The position numbers and the translations under genes were made by a program. A stretch of DNA of 64,000 nucleotides, taken from Trichostrongylus colubriformis. Its lineage: Eukaryota; Nematoda; Chromadorea; Rhabditida; Trichostrongylidae. The stretch spans positions 1,985,992 through 2,049,991 of the forward strand of contig OZ022261.1 of the NCBI GenBank assembly GCA_963978905.1, given 5' to 3'. Each line of letters starts with the position of its first letter. Position 1 is the stretch's first letter. The notes under the pieces are model-generated. The model was not told where the DNA came from. It worked only from the letters and a program-made list of their open reading frames with translations, and did no database searches. This document shows positions 49,101 through 60,925 of this stretch, piece after piece.

Positions 49101-52100
49101 TATGATATTCTACTTCTACCTTTGTCCAAATTTTGACTAGAAAAATATGGAAGAATTTTTTTAGGTTTGCCAGAAGAGGGGTCGCACTGATATCTTAAGA
49201 ATGTGGGACAGCACTGTCCAATTAGGTCATCCCTCCGTAGGCGTCGAAAGCCGTGCTGGTCCTGTTGTGAACTGGTCTGGCGCTAAGACAGCTACGACCC
49301 CTTCCCGTGGATGGACAGTCGTGACGCACACCCGCCATTGGTGGACGAGCGCTGGAGGGCAGGGCGTGTCGTTTCCGCCCCTCACCAGATAGGCGTGGCT
49401 CAACCGCACTCAAAACTTCGTCCAACAGGAAGCATATCGATGCGGCTCTCATTGGCTCAAAGCTAGAATGTTCTTTTAATGAACATACAGTCCATTTCAG
49501 AAAAACTGATTAGGCGGGTCCTACGGACTTGTATGAACGTGTATCAAACTCTCTCATTTCTCCCACCCCGCCACACACTCTCACTCTCGCCACGTACTCT
49601 CACTCTCGCCATTCACCCAGTTCGTGAGACACGCCCAACCAGTTTTTTCGAAATGAACTATACCGTTTTCGCACTTTGAGATTGTTATACGATTCAAAAG
49701 TAATACCTTGCCAAGTGGTAGAGGATACAAGGACTGTGAGGATACCGCTAAACAATCTTTGCATTCACTATGCTTGTGCCTTGTAAGGCTAACGAGGAGA
49801 TTTTTGACTAAAATATCAAAAACCTGCTTCCAGCGGTAAAAATTATTCTCTAATTAACATTACTAGCATTAATTGACCGTGGAACAACGCTTAGATTGCC
49901 TCTGATACACATCCTCTACTCTCAGTAGATGAACAATAAACTCCGACGCTGGGTAACTTTATTCAGGAATGCGCCATGCATAAGATTTCAGTTTTTAATC
50001 TTAGCGTATTTAAATATGTCATCTGTTCAGAGGGGGGCAATCTGTGCGCATGCAGTGATGCTCATTGCTGAATTTTACGCGACCCTCTTCATGCGAGTGG
50101 AAAACAATCACTGATCCCTTTCGAGGATACTTCGAGCCACACTCTACCCTGTCACCAGCGCACAAGGGATACCACTCGATCGAGCTAAATAGAATGTTTA
50201 CTACTTGCTCTTTTAATTCTTTCTCTTTCTCGCAATAACGATTCCTAAGAGGGCGGTAATGGCATCTAACCGTCTCAATAATAAAATAATCACGTCCAAC
50301 TGTCTCAATAATAAAATAATCACGTCTAGGAGGGCTGTAATGAGTTTATTCTTCAAACCCCTCGCCGAAAGCATTTAGCGAATCAAATTCAAAAGTAAGA
50401 AGGCCGTGCACGGAAGTGCCCGCCTGACTAGGCTGGAAATGAGGTTGTTTGCTGACCAAGATATACCACACAGAGTGAAGCTTACTTTTTTCCCGCCAGG
50501 TATAATCTGCTAAAGCATGGGAGACATGTCCCGAAATAGTCATAAAAGTTTAGAGTTCTAAAGGATAAAGTTTTTTGGCGTTTTGGGACGCGCCGCACAT
50601 TCTAGTTCCATTCAGAATCGTGGTGGCTGGTGAATGTGATATGACCTATACAATGACTTGCGGTGGCCAGCCGATGTACACGTCAGTGCATTCATCCTCT
50701 CAGACGAGTCTGGTGCCAATTTACCGAGCCCCGGGGGATGGAAGACTTGGTTGACCTGGGCGGGTGCGGATACGGAATTTGATCCCCGCACCAGAGAGTG
50801 GGATGCGCGCAACCTGTCACTACACCACCTCCGCCCTAAAACTCATAATAAACTCTGTTAAAATCTAGGATTCCCAGGATTGTTGAAATAGCTAACAATT
50901 ATCCTTCCATACTTCTTCTAATTCTATCGATTTTCAGCGGAATTTCACCCGGAGGTAACGTTCATTATCTTTTTCGTGACCACTTGGGTCACATTATTCA
51001 TCATGAATCCCCCTGAACCCTTCGATTTATAGGTCTCAGTTTAGGCCTTTTAAGAAGTTTAGAGTGAAAACCTCAGAAAAGTATTCCCATAAATACCATG
51101 GCCTGACCTTTAGCGCCACTAGGTACTTAAACCGGTAAAGAATGCGCCAGGAGATGCCAGATGACGACCGCGAATCCATTCAGGACGCCCACACTTAAAA
51201 TTGTTGGCAGCTTCAAACAAATCAGCCACATACCCTTCTCTGCCAGCAACGTCTACATCCTATCCTGTCTAGTGTGAGATGTGGGTCATTGTGCCATGTA
51301 AGGTGAGGAGCAGGGTCAAGTTTGGCGTAAGGGTAAAACTTACGAATAGTGCAACTTCTCAACTCCCTCCCCCCCCCCCCACCGCCACCATACAAAAAGG
51401 GGATCTCCGTACAGCCCCCGCTACAGGGAGGGTAGATACAACCCCCAGTTGACGTATCTGAGGTGTAACATAGCATCACTACCTAATAGTATTGAGGTAT
51501 GATTATCGACTGACGATATTTTTTTAAAGAGATCGGATCATCGGCTCAAAAAATCTCCTCAACGGTGTGTTGGTGTCGAGGAAATTTCGGAGTGCGTCGC
51601 CTTCCCCCTCCTTCCTCGAGGAATCCTTGATGGAAGTCCAAGACTAGTGAGGACCACTTTATAAGTAGGTGATAATAGCTGATAAAAATGTGTGATAATT
51701 AGTGATAGATGGTGTACGTGTTGTATGGTCAGCTCAGAACTATGACTAATGGCTTTGAGCCATATTGTTGAAACGCATGAAGCGCTTATTCAGTAACGAA
51801 GTGTTTTCGATTTCATAAATGATGCTACTCGTCTCGTTCCCCAATTCTATATCTTCTTTACTCAGCGCTCCCAAGGTGAAAGTACGCCCAGCATCCTCCT
51901 CTCTCTCTCTTTTTGCAATGCCCTCTTCATAAACAGCATGAGAGGATCCGGTTGCTGATGGTTACGGATACGGAAATTAAGTTATGAATGGATATTATGG
52001 CTCCCAAGATTTTATTGTGCTTCTTGGACGTGTAATCAATACGGGGGAACCATTGAAAGAATGCGCGTAGTTTCCCGAAGAAAAACGCTCCAATTTTTTC

Positions 52101-55100
52101 GGGACCAAAACGTCGACGACTTATTGGAAGCACAAGTGGTATCGAGCACTCGGGCACATAATGGTGGTGTGAAAGCAGATGTAAAAGCCCAGATGAATTC
52201 AAAAATGGAAATCGACCTAAAGCGCTAGCCAACAATTTTTAGGTAACTGGTACTGGATTCTTATACTATGTGGTCCCTTCTAGTACATCTCTTCACTGAA
52301 GCATCTATTGTTTGAAGAAGTCCCGATGTCACCCTCTGCGGTCGGAGTCTAATTCGTGCCTCCCCCTGCCCTCCCGTAAGCGGCGTATTTCGGTCAATCT
52401 TAAAATCATTCCATGCACTCTCATTTCTATTGATGGCATTTCTCATGTTAGCATCTCCTCTCCGGTAGGCTTCCTTCAATTGTCTGCCGTCTCTCCATGG
52501 TTGACTGACGTGCTTTGAATTTGGGACAGCCGGTTATTTTAATGGAGTGAAATTCGATCAGTGAGAATTCGAGCACAGCAGGAATTCTACCACCAACCAC
52601 CACCTCAGCCCGCCGTTGGCGTCGGCGATTACTGCTGCTGCTGCTGCTGCTGCTAGTGGCAGCGGGATATGTATTAGCGGAGCAATCTTCGAAATTGCTG
52701 AAATTGCACCTTTAAGCCCCCGTCCATGACTTTCCCTCAATCCATAAAAATGCAATAAAATAGGTATAATATTTCAAGCGTATTACTTCGAGAGATGCAT
52801 CAACGGGAGAAGTGCATTTACCCCATTTCGCTAGCTTGGCTACCATTACATGGTTGCACTTCACTTTGAGTGACTAGTGAGATAGCATGGGATATTGAAT
52901 TTACGATTCCAAATTCCCTCAAAATACCTAATAATCGACTATGGCAGGCACACACTTACTGAACATCCAGAATTTGAAAATGTTGAATATACAACGTTAA
53001 ATTATGATCAATAATCCTGGACTTTTAAGCCCTAGACATTGAATGTCAGCCAATCAACGCTCGTCGCTACATAAAGCGGCAGCCCACTATGTAGATGAGC
53101 AAAAGGCGAGCATATTCCGAAGGGCACCGGAAATAAACGACAACGACGAGCGGAACAAATGACAGCGACGATGATGTGTAAGGCGGCTCCGACCCCCTGA
53201 AGAATCCCGGATATCGGAAGCGATCAGCAAGCCACCCATGACCATTCATAGGGATGACGTGTTATTCAAACAGATGTTCAAACAGAATTAGCGATGCTAC
53301 CTATTTTAAGGAAGGTAGCAAATCTGTGCATTCCCAGCACTGGACAAATCGCCCCAGCATTCCTCTACCCACTCATTCCCCGTTTCAAAAAACTCGACAA
53401 TTCAATGGAAATTAAAGGTTAGCTGCATACCAGTGGCATTTTGACGGCATGAAAGAGTGCACTTGGTCGATGCAGGTAGCCGCGATGTTCATTCTTCGCA
53501 GCTTTTACCGACTTTTGTGTTTCAGCGATTAGATCGACGTGATCATTGCCGTTCTTGTCGAAACCGACACAAATTTGAGTCGTTTGATCGTGGTCTTTAC
53601 GTGCTATACGATTGGCAGCACGCCAAATTTGCACGTATAATATGAGCATGATGACCGTTGGACCGTAGAAAGAAATGATCGTGGCGTATATCTGATAGGC
53701 GAAGTGCTGGATCACCTGAAACAGAGAAGTACAGTTTTCGAAGACATCCATGCCCTGTGGTCTCACTTCCTAGGCTTGTCTGCTCACCCTTTGAAGCGTA
53801 TAAACGTGATGTATCTGAGTCTTCACTTTTTCCACTCCTCTATGGCATAACATGGGCGCGGGCGCACCCTACGGCAATATTTCACACCACGGCGGTGGCA
53901 TGCGACGCGATGCGTGCGACCTACGAGCGCCGTATGTGGTCGGGTCATAAAGCGATTGCAGGCTCCTAGTCTTAAATGAGGATGCAAATTCTTCACGAAA
54001 GCGTACACATCCTAAGTTGCTCACTCGTCTAGCCCCCCTCCACTGACGCTTAGGGTACTCTACCTGATCAAACTTCGCATTTTTCTAGGAGAAAAGAGTT
54101 TTGTGGAGGAACAAGCATGCAATTCAGGTAGAAACTGTCATCACTATAGGAAGGCCTTATCGTGATGCCAACGGAGTGATGAAGGCGTCTCGTCTCACGG
54201 ATCGTAGCTCTACCACCTCAGCGATGGGGAGAGTTCGTATGGACACTGGAAGAGGGTAAATGGGACCATTGCCCTTCATCTTCATAAAACGCGTATGTTA
54301 CAGCCAAAGAATAAGAGCGATAGGAGGCCGCGGAGGGAGAACGAGTCTACACCCACTTCCCTCTTGTTCTCATCTCATTGTCCTTTATGTGATATGAAAA
54401 AAAAACTTGTGGCGTCGTCTCGATTTGTCTTTTGAACTCTGACGAGCTTAAAATACAAAGTGAATCGCTCGACTTTTTGCTGTGCTGCCACTTCTGTCCA
54501 AACAAATTTATTTTTAGATGAAGACGAATTAATCATAAAGAGGGGCAGGATCGAGGAGGCCGTTCGGGTCGAGCTGAAATATTTTTCTTTCCAATGACTC
54601 AAATCACTCTCGCCGGTAGATTATATCTGAATATTTTAGAAAGGTCAATGAAGATGTTTATTCTGAACAAGAATTTCTGATTGTTCATCGGATTTGCTGC
54701 ATACACAAACGGCAGATGATGTGATTCTGTCCTCCTGTACGCACATTTTGGCCCTGTAGGGGGAGATCTGGATGCGAATGACTAGCAATTGACATCGATC
54801 GTGTCATTTCAGCATGTGGTTCGTTTTTCTCTAACTTATGTTTGTTACAACATTTAATCACTTCACGGTGGATCATCAACTATCACCAACTACCACCAAG
54901 TATCTCCTGTGATTACACAGGATTATATTGTGACGAATTAGAGAGTAACTTTTTCCTTTTCAAACAAGGACTGTTATCGACATGTATTTGTAACAGAACT
55001 GGGTGGAAGGATTACGGGAGGGGGGGGGGGGGCAATTCGGCCAGCAGTCTGGATGCAATGCAAACGTCAAGTACAAAGCGGTGTAGCAAAGAAAAGAATG

Positions 55101-56353
55101 AAGTCAAAAGACAGACAAGCGCATGCATGAGAGCCACAAAGGTGCAAGTTAGCGCGTCTATACAATTGGCCCATTGGGAGCTTGCGTCCATTCATTTCAC
55201 CTTCAATGAACCTTCAGTGATGTTATGTGAAAGCAATGATAGAGAGCACAGAAAAGCCAAACACATATAAACACACGATGGAACCGTGAAAAGCATGTTC
55301 ACCAGTGAATAATTATAATAAAATTCGCATAAATTACCTGACAAATTCGATCTTCATCAGACTTTTCTGTGTCTAGAAGGTTTGCAATAATGTGTGAAGA
55401 TAGGCTAACGCAAGCAGCGATTATCCATACTACAGCAATATAGATGAGCATTCGAGCTGTGGTTCGTACAGCTGAGTATCGTAACGGTCGAGTAATAACC
55501 AAGTAACGATCAACGGATATTGCACACAGGCTTACAATCGACGCTGTGCACAGTGTCAGATCGGCTGTCGTCCACAGTTTACACATTGACCTGAAATTCA
55601 AATTCTGAAATTCTTCATCATCCCACCGATAAACACTTTCAGGAATGCCCTTCTATTCCCTCAACATATGCAAATTTCAAAGTAATCAGTTTTTGTGCCC
55701 TTTTCCCCGAATAACATGAGGTACCCGTTTTGGCGACCACCACATTTCAAATGAAAAACACTTTCTTACTCAAATACAGCGGTAGCGCTTGTATTGAGGT
55801 AAGAGGGGAATTCCCCCTCCCCGCACCCCCCCCCCCCCCTTCCGCCCCCAGGTCATACATTGTATCATAACAAGGCATGCGACATGTTCCCAGTGGTCCG
55901 CTGGGCTACCAAAGAGGGTGCTCAAACAGATCGCGCCATCTTGGTCTACGCAATCGAAGTTTCAAACGGCACAGGATATAGTAAAAGAGAGCAAGAGATT
56001 ACAAACCTTCCCAATGGCCATTCGGAGAACAGCAAGTCAACGAAGGCCAGCGGCATCACCAGTAAGCCAACAAGGAAGTCGGCAATGGCCAATGAAACAA
56101 TAAGGAAGTTAGCTGGTTGCTTGAGCTTCCGTACTAGCATGACAGCCAAACATACGAGCGCGTTGCCAACGATTGTCACAACGATCATCACTAACACGGC
56201 CACAATAAGTAACGTCTTCAGAAGCATCGACGATGGATTCGTCATTGGCTGGGTGACAGATGACGATGGCGGCGGATTATCATGATGATGTGGCCATGAA
56301 TTATGTGTTAATGGTAAGATAGTGTAGGAGAGCGGTGGCAACGCGCGCTCCAT
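40173..56353 (-). CDS. ser-7: Serotonin/biogenic-amine GPCR, 5-HT7-like
   Basis: Exons, in transcript order: 56353-56007, 55590-55338, 53715-53431, 47300-47125, 40314-40173. They total 1203 bases (400 aa plus stop) and all junctions keep frame. Class A receptor landmarks run in order. TM1 has GNALV and TM2 has LAIADF. TM3 has a Cys followed seven residues later by the amine-binding Asp (CKLWTTAD), then DRY. TM5 is [15 protein letters not shown]6 is FIFCWLPFF, and TM7 is [14 protein letters not shown], with the Trp and Tyr typical of amine receptors. The tail is Cys-rich (MLACRC) and ends RYGPTV. The TM7 intron falls just before NP. The third loop is short, as in Gs-type 5-HT7 receptors. The ser-7 symbol is from remembered similarity; another amine receptor is possible. 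Introns 3 and 4 (6.1 and 6.8 kb) are full of repeats. An additional upstream exon cannot be excluded. ATTAAA on the minus strand at 40074-40069 is a possible poly(A) signal. Confidence 0.88.
40673..40805. repeat. Family A palindromic element, copy 7
   Basis: Ends GGCCGCCTTCATACTCTGCG and CGCAGAGTACGAAGGCGGCC, inside the last receptor intron. Confidence 0.8.
41373..41838. mobile_element. Family E element, TTAA-flanked, copy 2
   Basis: TTAA at 41373-41376 and 41835-41838, ends AGGCACCAGAAGGAGGT and ACCCCTTCCGGTTCC. By eye it has only some twenty differences over about 460 bases from the copy at 24959-25424, so the two copies are recent. It lies in receptor intron 4. Confidence 0.82.
42240..43397. 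other. Intron DNA with weak plus-strand exon-like pieces
   Basis: An acceptor-like TTGTCCAG at about 42420 is followed by an open stretch ending at a donor-like GTAAGG near 42550. A second stretch ends at GTAGGT near 42683. Neither translation resembles a known protein. Seventeen G lie at 43321-43337. Confidence 0.25.
43398..43735. repeat. Inverted duplication of about 93 bases each side
   Basis: 43400-43500 and 43640-43735 are near-exact inverses, covering half a family B element (AAGTCCGTAGGCCACGCCCT) and its unrelated flank (ATTACATTAGTGATATTTTC). The spacer is about 140 bases. Confidence 0.75.
43681..43816. mobile_element. Family B element, TA-flanked
   Basis: Element 43683-43814, ends CAGTCTATTTCGAAGGGC and GTGAAATGGACTG, TA on both sides, with a GAGAGTGTATCACACACTCT centre. 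Confidence 0.78.
43970..44145. repeat. Family C palindrome
   Basis: ACATAGTTAGATCCTGAAGC, GATTGTGCCT then its inverse GTAATCGCTCCAGGACCCAA and CTATGTACGGT, flanked by CATGCGTGCG-type ends. Confidence 0.65.
44146..45622. other. Intron DNA, no recognisable element
   Basis: An 80-codon open frame at 45245-45487 (+) has no recognised similarity. It is not called as a gene. Confidence 0.35.
45623..45800. repeat. Family A palindromic element, copy 8
   Basis: Flanked by TAA. Ends AGCCGCGTTCATACTTTGCC and GCAAAGTATGAACGCGGCC. It is one of the best-preserved copies, in receptor intron 4. Confidence 0.82.
45801..47124. other. Intron DNA with two homopolymer tracts
   Basis: Fourteen G at 46072-46085 and twelve C at 46513-46524. 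Otherwise nothing recognised. Confidence 0.4.
47301..49484. other. Receptor intron 3, left part, no recognisable element
   Basis: Short frames only. No repeat family member was recognised in this stretch. Confidence 0.35.
49485..49662. mobile_element. Family B element
   Basis: Left end TA-CAGTCCATTTCAG, diverged right end GAAATGAACTA-TA, interior CCCCGCCACACACTCTCAC and CGCCACGTACTCTCACTCTC. Confidence 0.72.
50268..50327. repeat. Tandem repeat, two 30-bp units
   Basis: GTCTCAATAATAAAATAATC plus ACGTC occurs twice with a 30-base period, flanked by related GGCGGTAATG and GGCTGTAATG. Confidence 0.8.
50328..53430. other. Receptor intron 3, right part
   Basis: A (CTG)n microsatellite of about eight units lies at 52632-52654 and twelve C at 51369-51380. 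The open frames at 50612-50861 and 52261-52479 are unassigned. No exon recognised. Confidence 0.4.
53880..53970. repeat. Family C half element
   Basis: TTTCACACCACGGCGGTGGC, CGATGCGTGCGACCTACGAG, CGCCGTATGTGGTCGGGTCA and AAAGCGATTGC match the left arm of the family. Confidence 0.55.
53971..55337. other. Receptor intron 2, no recognisable element
   Basis: Thirteen G at 55020-55032 lie inside an otherwise ordinary AT-rich intron. A 142-codon open frame across it is not recognised. Confidence 0.4.
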
Positions 56354-57289
56354 CACCACTGGTGCTCAAACATGGGCGGGTCCTACGGTATTGCTGCCTG
56401 AAATTGCCTGCCCGCCCACCCCACCTCGATCTAAGTGGTACTTGTAAAGAATGCTGCGCAGTGTTTACAAAAAACACACCCCCCTGCCCACCTGCCCATG
56501 TATATCAATTATGTACGTGTAACACTATCAATCGAACCTTAAACCCCTTTGCACAACAACAGTCAGGGCACTCCCGGGTGTCGAGGAAAATAGCCGCTTT
56601 AGACCCCCTCTCTCTACGGGGGAGCAGGGAGCAAGTACAACCTTCCCCTTTTACCAGTAACTGTTGCCGGATTGCATAGTTGCAATGTGTTTTATTGCTA
56701 TGTATCTCAATCCTCAATCTATTCCATTTTTGACCTCATTTTTATTGAAAGTTTAGATTCTATTGCTTATCACTGACCTCTGCAATTACGACTCTCCCCC
56801 TCTCCTGTCCGCTCAAATACGACCTTCCTGTCGAGGAATCCTCGACTTCCGGTGATTGTGCAATGGATGATTCATAAAGGTAATCCAGAATTCACAGTAA
56901 AGAACGCTTTTCCGCTATATGGCCCTATTCAGATGAATCGTGATACGCTGAGGCGCTGTATACATAGTAAACATGAAAGGTTCGCAACCATTTACTGTAG
57001 ATAACTTATGGTCCGAATGAGGTTAAGGTTTCACTGAGAGTTTTGAAAAAAAGATGAAGTCGGGAACACATACATCATTTTACCGCTGTTCTTTTATAAT
57101 TTATCGTGCACCTTCATTCCCACATACACAGTGTACGCACGAAATAAATGTGAATCATAAACGCCACGGAACAACATTAACATACCAGAAATCACATGTA
57201 CCCCCTACACACGTCCAGGTGAAGCATGACAACAACAAGATTAGCGTATATGAAGTGAATTAATTCACCCCGGATACGATAAATGCCAT
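56354..57289. other. 5' flank of the receptor gene
   Basis: Expected to contain the receptor promoter. No acceptor, TATA-like box or upstream exon could be identified with confidence. Confidence 0.35.
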
Positions 57290-57298
57290 GGTTCAGAT

Positions 57299-57355
57299 GG
57301 TTGGAATAGCCTTTGGGGTTTTTTTAAAGGTTGGAATAGCCTTTGGCGTTTTCTT
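57299..57355. repeat. Short tandem duplication
   Basis: GGTTGGAATAGCCTTTGG followed by a T-rich tail occurs twice in a row with a 30-base period. Confidence 0.75.
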
Positions 57356-57699
57356 TGAAAAGTTTTTGCTTTGGATTCATAGGTAATATGGGTCACATCC
57401 CATCCAAATTCGAGCACTTCTGAAGAGTCACTTTTGCAGTATTTGAACCAGCGTTGTAGTTTCGCGAAATCGGATCGCGCCGTGCTCTGCACCATTCTCT
57501 GCGATTTTACGGTCAATCTTTCCAGCTGCTGACAGTACTAGCTGAGGGTAATGTTGCGCACCAATAACATAACATTCAACTGGCGTAGGCCGGCTTTTGG
57601 CAACGATATGACTCGGCCTCAGACACCGCTTCTTATCATCTGAAAATGGACTTCAGCTGGTCGTTTTCGTCACCTCTGCACGTCTCTGGCGATCGCGCT

Positions 57700-57990
57700 C
57701 AGTCAGATCATAGCAGGTTCAACTTCTCACCTGCTCAATCCACGCAGGTGATTGGTGGTGGAGTGAACACTAAAACCTGCGCCACTCAACGCGTGGTTTC
57801 CCATGGGTCTGCTTCAACCAGCTGCCGCAATCAATAGTTTTTGACAGTGGATGTGCTTGCCGACCGGGCGAAATTCTCGAGGTTTAAGTCGCCATCTCAG
57901 AACCATTTAAACCAGTCTCGCAGGACGCCTTCAAAACACCGCATGGGTGGGTCCCTGAACAACGTTAATGGACGATAGCAGTTGAAGTCA
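57700..57990 (-). pseudogene. Degenerate mariner transposase N-terminus
   Basis: The minus-strand translation reads DWFKWF, stop, DGDLNLEN, and then after a stop LRQLVEADPWETTR, stop. The W-F---F--GD--LE and LVEADP--TTRE motifs belong to the helix-turn-helix part of mariner transposases. At least four stops interrupt it. A further piece reading LEFGWDV near 57400 may be its catalytic part. Terminal repeats were not found. Confidence 0.5.
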
Positions 57991-58060
57991 TAGACCACGA
58001 ATGTAACGTTGAAAGCTTCATACAACAGCAGAGGGCTGGGCAAAAAATCACGGGTAATGA

Positions 58061-59090
58061 TGCCATTATCGTTGAACCATGTGATCCCATTATATCACAC
58101 AGGCACAGATGAAAAATATGCGCTCTCGGGAACTTTACCCTCCACCTTGTTTCCAGAACACTCGCATGAGAGCATGCTTCTCTACTGTTCAACTGCTACA
58201 AATCATCTGACAGGAAAAAAGCGGATGTTCAGATTTAATGTACCTTCTGACTCATCTAACATTTTCGGGGTTTTGCCAACTGAAAGCAGAAGGGAAATTG
58301 TCTAGCGGAACAAACTTTAAATCGGCCCACGATGTCAAGATACTAGAAGAAACTACGCTTCGAATCATGCAAGAACACCTTTGCCATACTTTAAAGGCAG
58401 CGATGAGTAAATTTGGCTGCTCAGAATGGCGAATTATATTCGAAGAGACGTTACTGAGGCTACCACGGAAAATGAGGTGTTTCTGTGGCCGAATCCATCG
58501 CACGAGCTATTTTCGAGCGCGCACTACTGCCACGCCTCACAGAGCCATGTGACTCTAATCGATGGGTCAGCTATGCAACGCGCACTAAACACGTCCACGG
58601 CGACAATTAGGGCGGGGAACAAGAGTCCATTACTTTATCTTTCTTAATATTTTTCTTCTTTGTTGCTTTACTACTTAGCACTTCTACTTTCACATCCAAG
58701 TGGCATAACATGGTATCCACCGCCTCTCAGGGATGTGGGATGTGGAGCAGCAGACCATAATCCGACGGCGATTTCATGTCTGCATAGCGATGTTCAATCA
58801 ACCACAAAATGCTAATGAAGATAAAAAATTGCTATTATTCAATTTTATCATCCAGCAAAGACCTAAGCGATCGAGTAATTATCTACCGAGATTATGTAAA
58901 TTCTTCAAGCTATTTGAACGTAACACAATGTAGGCATTCACACACTAAAAAGGGTTCCTAGGTACATTCTCGAATTTCGATTTACATCCGCAGTGGTCTG
59001 CTAGTCTATCGCTGCCCTATCTCCTTTTTTTCTCTCAGAGGCGCGATTTCCATAGAATATAAGAATTTGGAGGTCGTCATTCCAAAGAAC
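58061..59090. other. No recognisable gene
   Basis: Several overlapping frames of 60-105 codons on both strands without recognisable content. Confidence 0.35.
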
Positions 59091-59096
59091 TTTATT
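59091..59096 (-). terminator. Candidate poly(A) signal AATAAA for the MIC60 gene
   Basis: TTTATT on the plus strand is AATAAA on the minus strand, about 225 bases after the stop of the mitofilin-like gene. Confidence 0.4.
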
Positions 59097-59319
59097 TACC
59101 ATATACATAATCTGAGCGTTCACCTGATGAAGAAGCATATCCTACACTATCGAGAAAACGATAAAAAAAAATCCCTAAGAGTTGGCAAAAACTCTACACC
59201 TCAACTGCCAGAAATGTATAGATCGGGATGGAACATGAACAGCAAGTATGAGTGGATGATGTCTGCTAACCGTAACTAGCAAGGCTGACTCGGACGAATA
59301 CTGAGATCCGCTCAGTCGA

Positions 59320-60009
59320 CTAGTAAGTCGATCTTATTGAAGACACGGCTGCATGGGCGACAAGGAGCTGAGCGAGTAATCGGGTCTCCAGATAGGCACG
59401 AGCATCGCTGAGCCAGTCACGAATTGCCAGTGCTGGCTCGCCATGCAACAGCTGCGATACACGAATCGCACCATCGAAATCGTCATGATCGACGTACCAT
59501 TTTGCTCGTGCCAGCACCTATAATGGCATATTCAGAAAAGGCCTCGCAGCACCTTTGTGCTCGATTAAGCGTAGAAACACGGAATTGATGGAATATCTGG
59601 AATGCAATAATGTCAAAAACTTACTTCTAAACTGACAATATTGAAGCGATGATCCTGTACTTAACTCAGGGAAAGCTCACGAATAAATAAAACAGCTCAC
59701 CTCTCCTCACGACATCAGGCTGTACAAACAATCCGAACGGCACATTTAGAAAGTAAATGTAAATAAACACTTGAGGCGAAATCCCTCACGCAAATGCTGC
59801 CGACAGAATTGCGAAAGTGACAAATCATTGCGTACAATCAAATTACGTACCTCCAGATTGTTCACCGTGGACGGGTCGATCATATCATCATCGCTGAACT
59901 TATACGGTAAATCAAGTAATAGCATCGATTTCATGTACGACCATAGATACCCGGTGAGCGTGCCACCATTGTCCTCAATTGCCGCTGTTCTTCGGCCCAA
60001 TTTGTAGAT
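59320..60009 (-). CDS. immt-1: Mitofilin/MIC60, C-terminal two exons (partial)
   Basis: Exons 60009-59851 (53 codons) and 59517-59320 (65 codons plus stop) join in phase 0. MIC60 is the inner-membrane scaffold of the MICOS complex that shapes cristae junctions. The first exon reads [20 protein letters not shown] then [11 protein letters not shown]. The second reads [33 protein letters not shown], and ends [19 protein letters not shown]. This matches the conserved mitofilin C terminus, in which a RRVA-ID-ydS motif precedes the L-GEP--v--DW segment and the terminal LETR helix. The upstream region (mitochondrial targeting sequence, membrane helix, long coiled coil) was not found in the window. 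It lies beyond a long intron or outside. The family call is firm. The choice of immt-1 over immt-2 rests on remembered X linkage. Confidence 0.87.
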
Positions 60010-60138
60010 CTGAAAATTAATACTAAATTCCGTGCAGATGTTGCGTACCTCCGAGATAAGATCAGAAGGGTGTGTATAAATAGGAAAGGATTCCGTACCA
60101 GGCGCACGGAGATAACATTTGAAAAAGGCGGGAGACAC

Positions 60139-60215
60139 TTAATCGCTTCGAGACCCAACTACGTATGGAACCCTGGCTGGCACGTATCGCGTCGCACGCC
60201 GCAGTGCGAACCACT
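60139..60215. repeat. Family C half element
   Basis: TTAATCGCTTCGAGACCCAA, CTACGTATGG and GCGTCGCACGCCGCAGTGCG match the right arm of the family. It lies in the intron just upstream of the MIC60 exon. Confidence 0.55.
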
Positions 60216-60249
60216 ATGCCAGCGATACGCACGAAATCAATACGGGTCA

Positions 60250-60744
60250 GTAGAAAAAAATAGCTACTGACCTGACGTGAGTCAGCTACGAAACTCATTC
60301 AGAGTTATCATACACAGAAGTAGTCCACAGAGTACAACAAAGTGGAACTAGAAAATTTTTAGCTCTCTGAACGCACCGCCTTGTCTCAAACACAACTGGT
60401 TGAAGTGGCCGGCTGAGACAAAAGAACAAGGAACTATTCTAGCATATCAGAGGGCAGGTTTGACGTAAATCAGCTGCAGATACCATCCAGACACTTAAGT
60501 TTTTGAGCTGAGCAAAGAAAGGCTTAGTTTCTAGGCACACAAAACCAAAGAACACAGGTGGACCGCTTTTCCGAAGATACGCTCAAAATCAGCACAAAGT
60601 TCTTCAAAAGCTTCAACTATAAAAAGAGGCCGCAATGAATTATTAATAGTTGATAGGGCGATACGTTCCGGCTGAAGATTCACAAATGACTAAACACGCT
60701 CACGCTACACCTAGATTAGCGGTTTTTTTTTCACTGAGGTATGT
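60250..60744. other. No recognisable gene
   Basis: AT-rich, with no further MIC60 exon seen. Confidence 0.4.
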
Positions 60745-60925
60745 ATCATTAGTACAGAATTTCGCAACGCGGCGTATGATGTGCAATGCAATGCGTGCGA
60801 GCTAGGGGCCCGTAGGTACTCGGGTCCTAAGGCGATTACGACAAAAATAAGATACAGGACGCGAAAACCGCTTCAGAAGCCAATGCATACGATACACGTG
60901 TCGTGGTGCGAAATTCTGTCTTAAA
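60745..60925. repeat. Family C palindrome
   Basis: ATTAGTACAGAATTTCGCAA, GCGAGCTAGGGGCCCGTAGG and GGGTCCTAAGGCGATTACG on the left are matched by GTGGTGCGAAATTCTGTCTT on the right. Confidence 0.65.

Noticed and set aside
60062..60298. Open frame just upstream of the MIC60 exon, minus strand
   Set aside because: It covers a family C repeat and does not resemble the mitofilin region expected before that exon.
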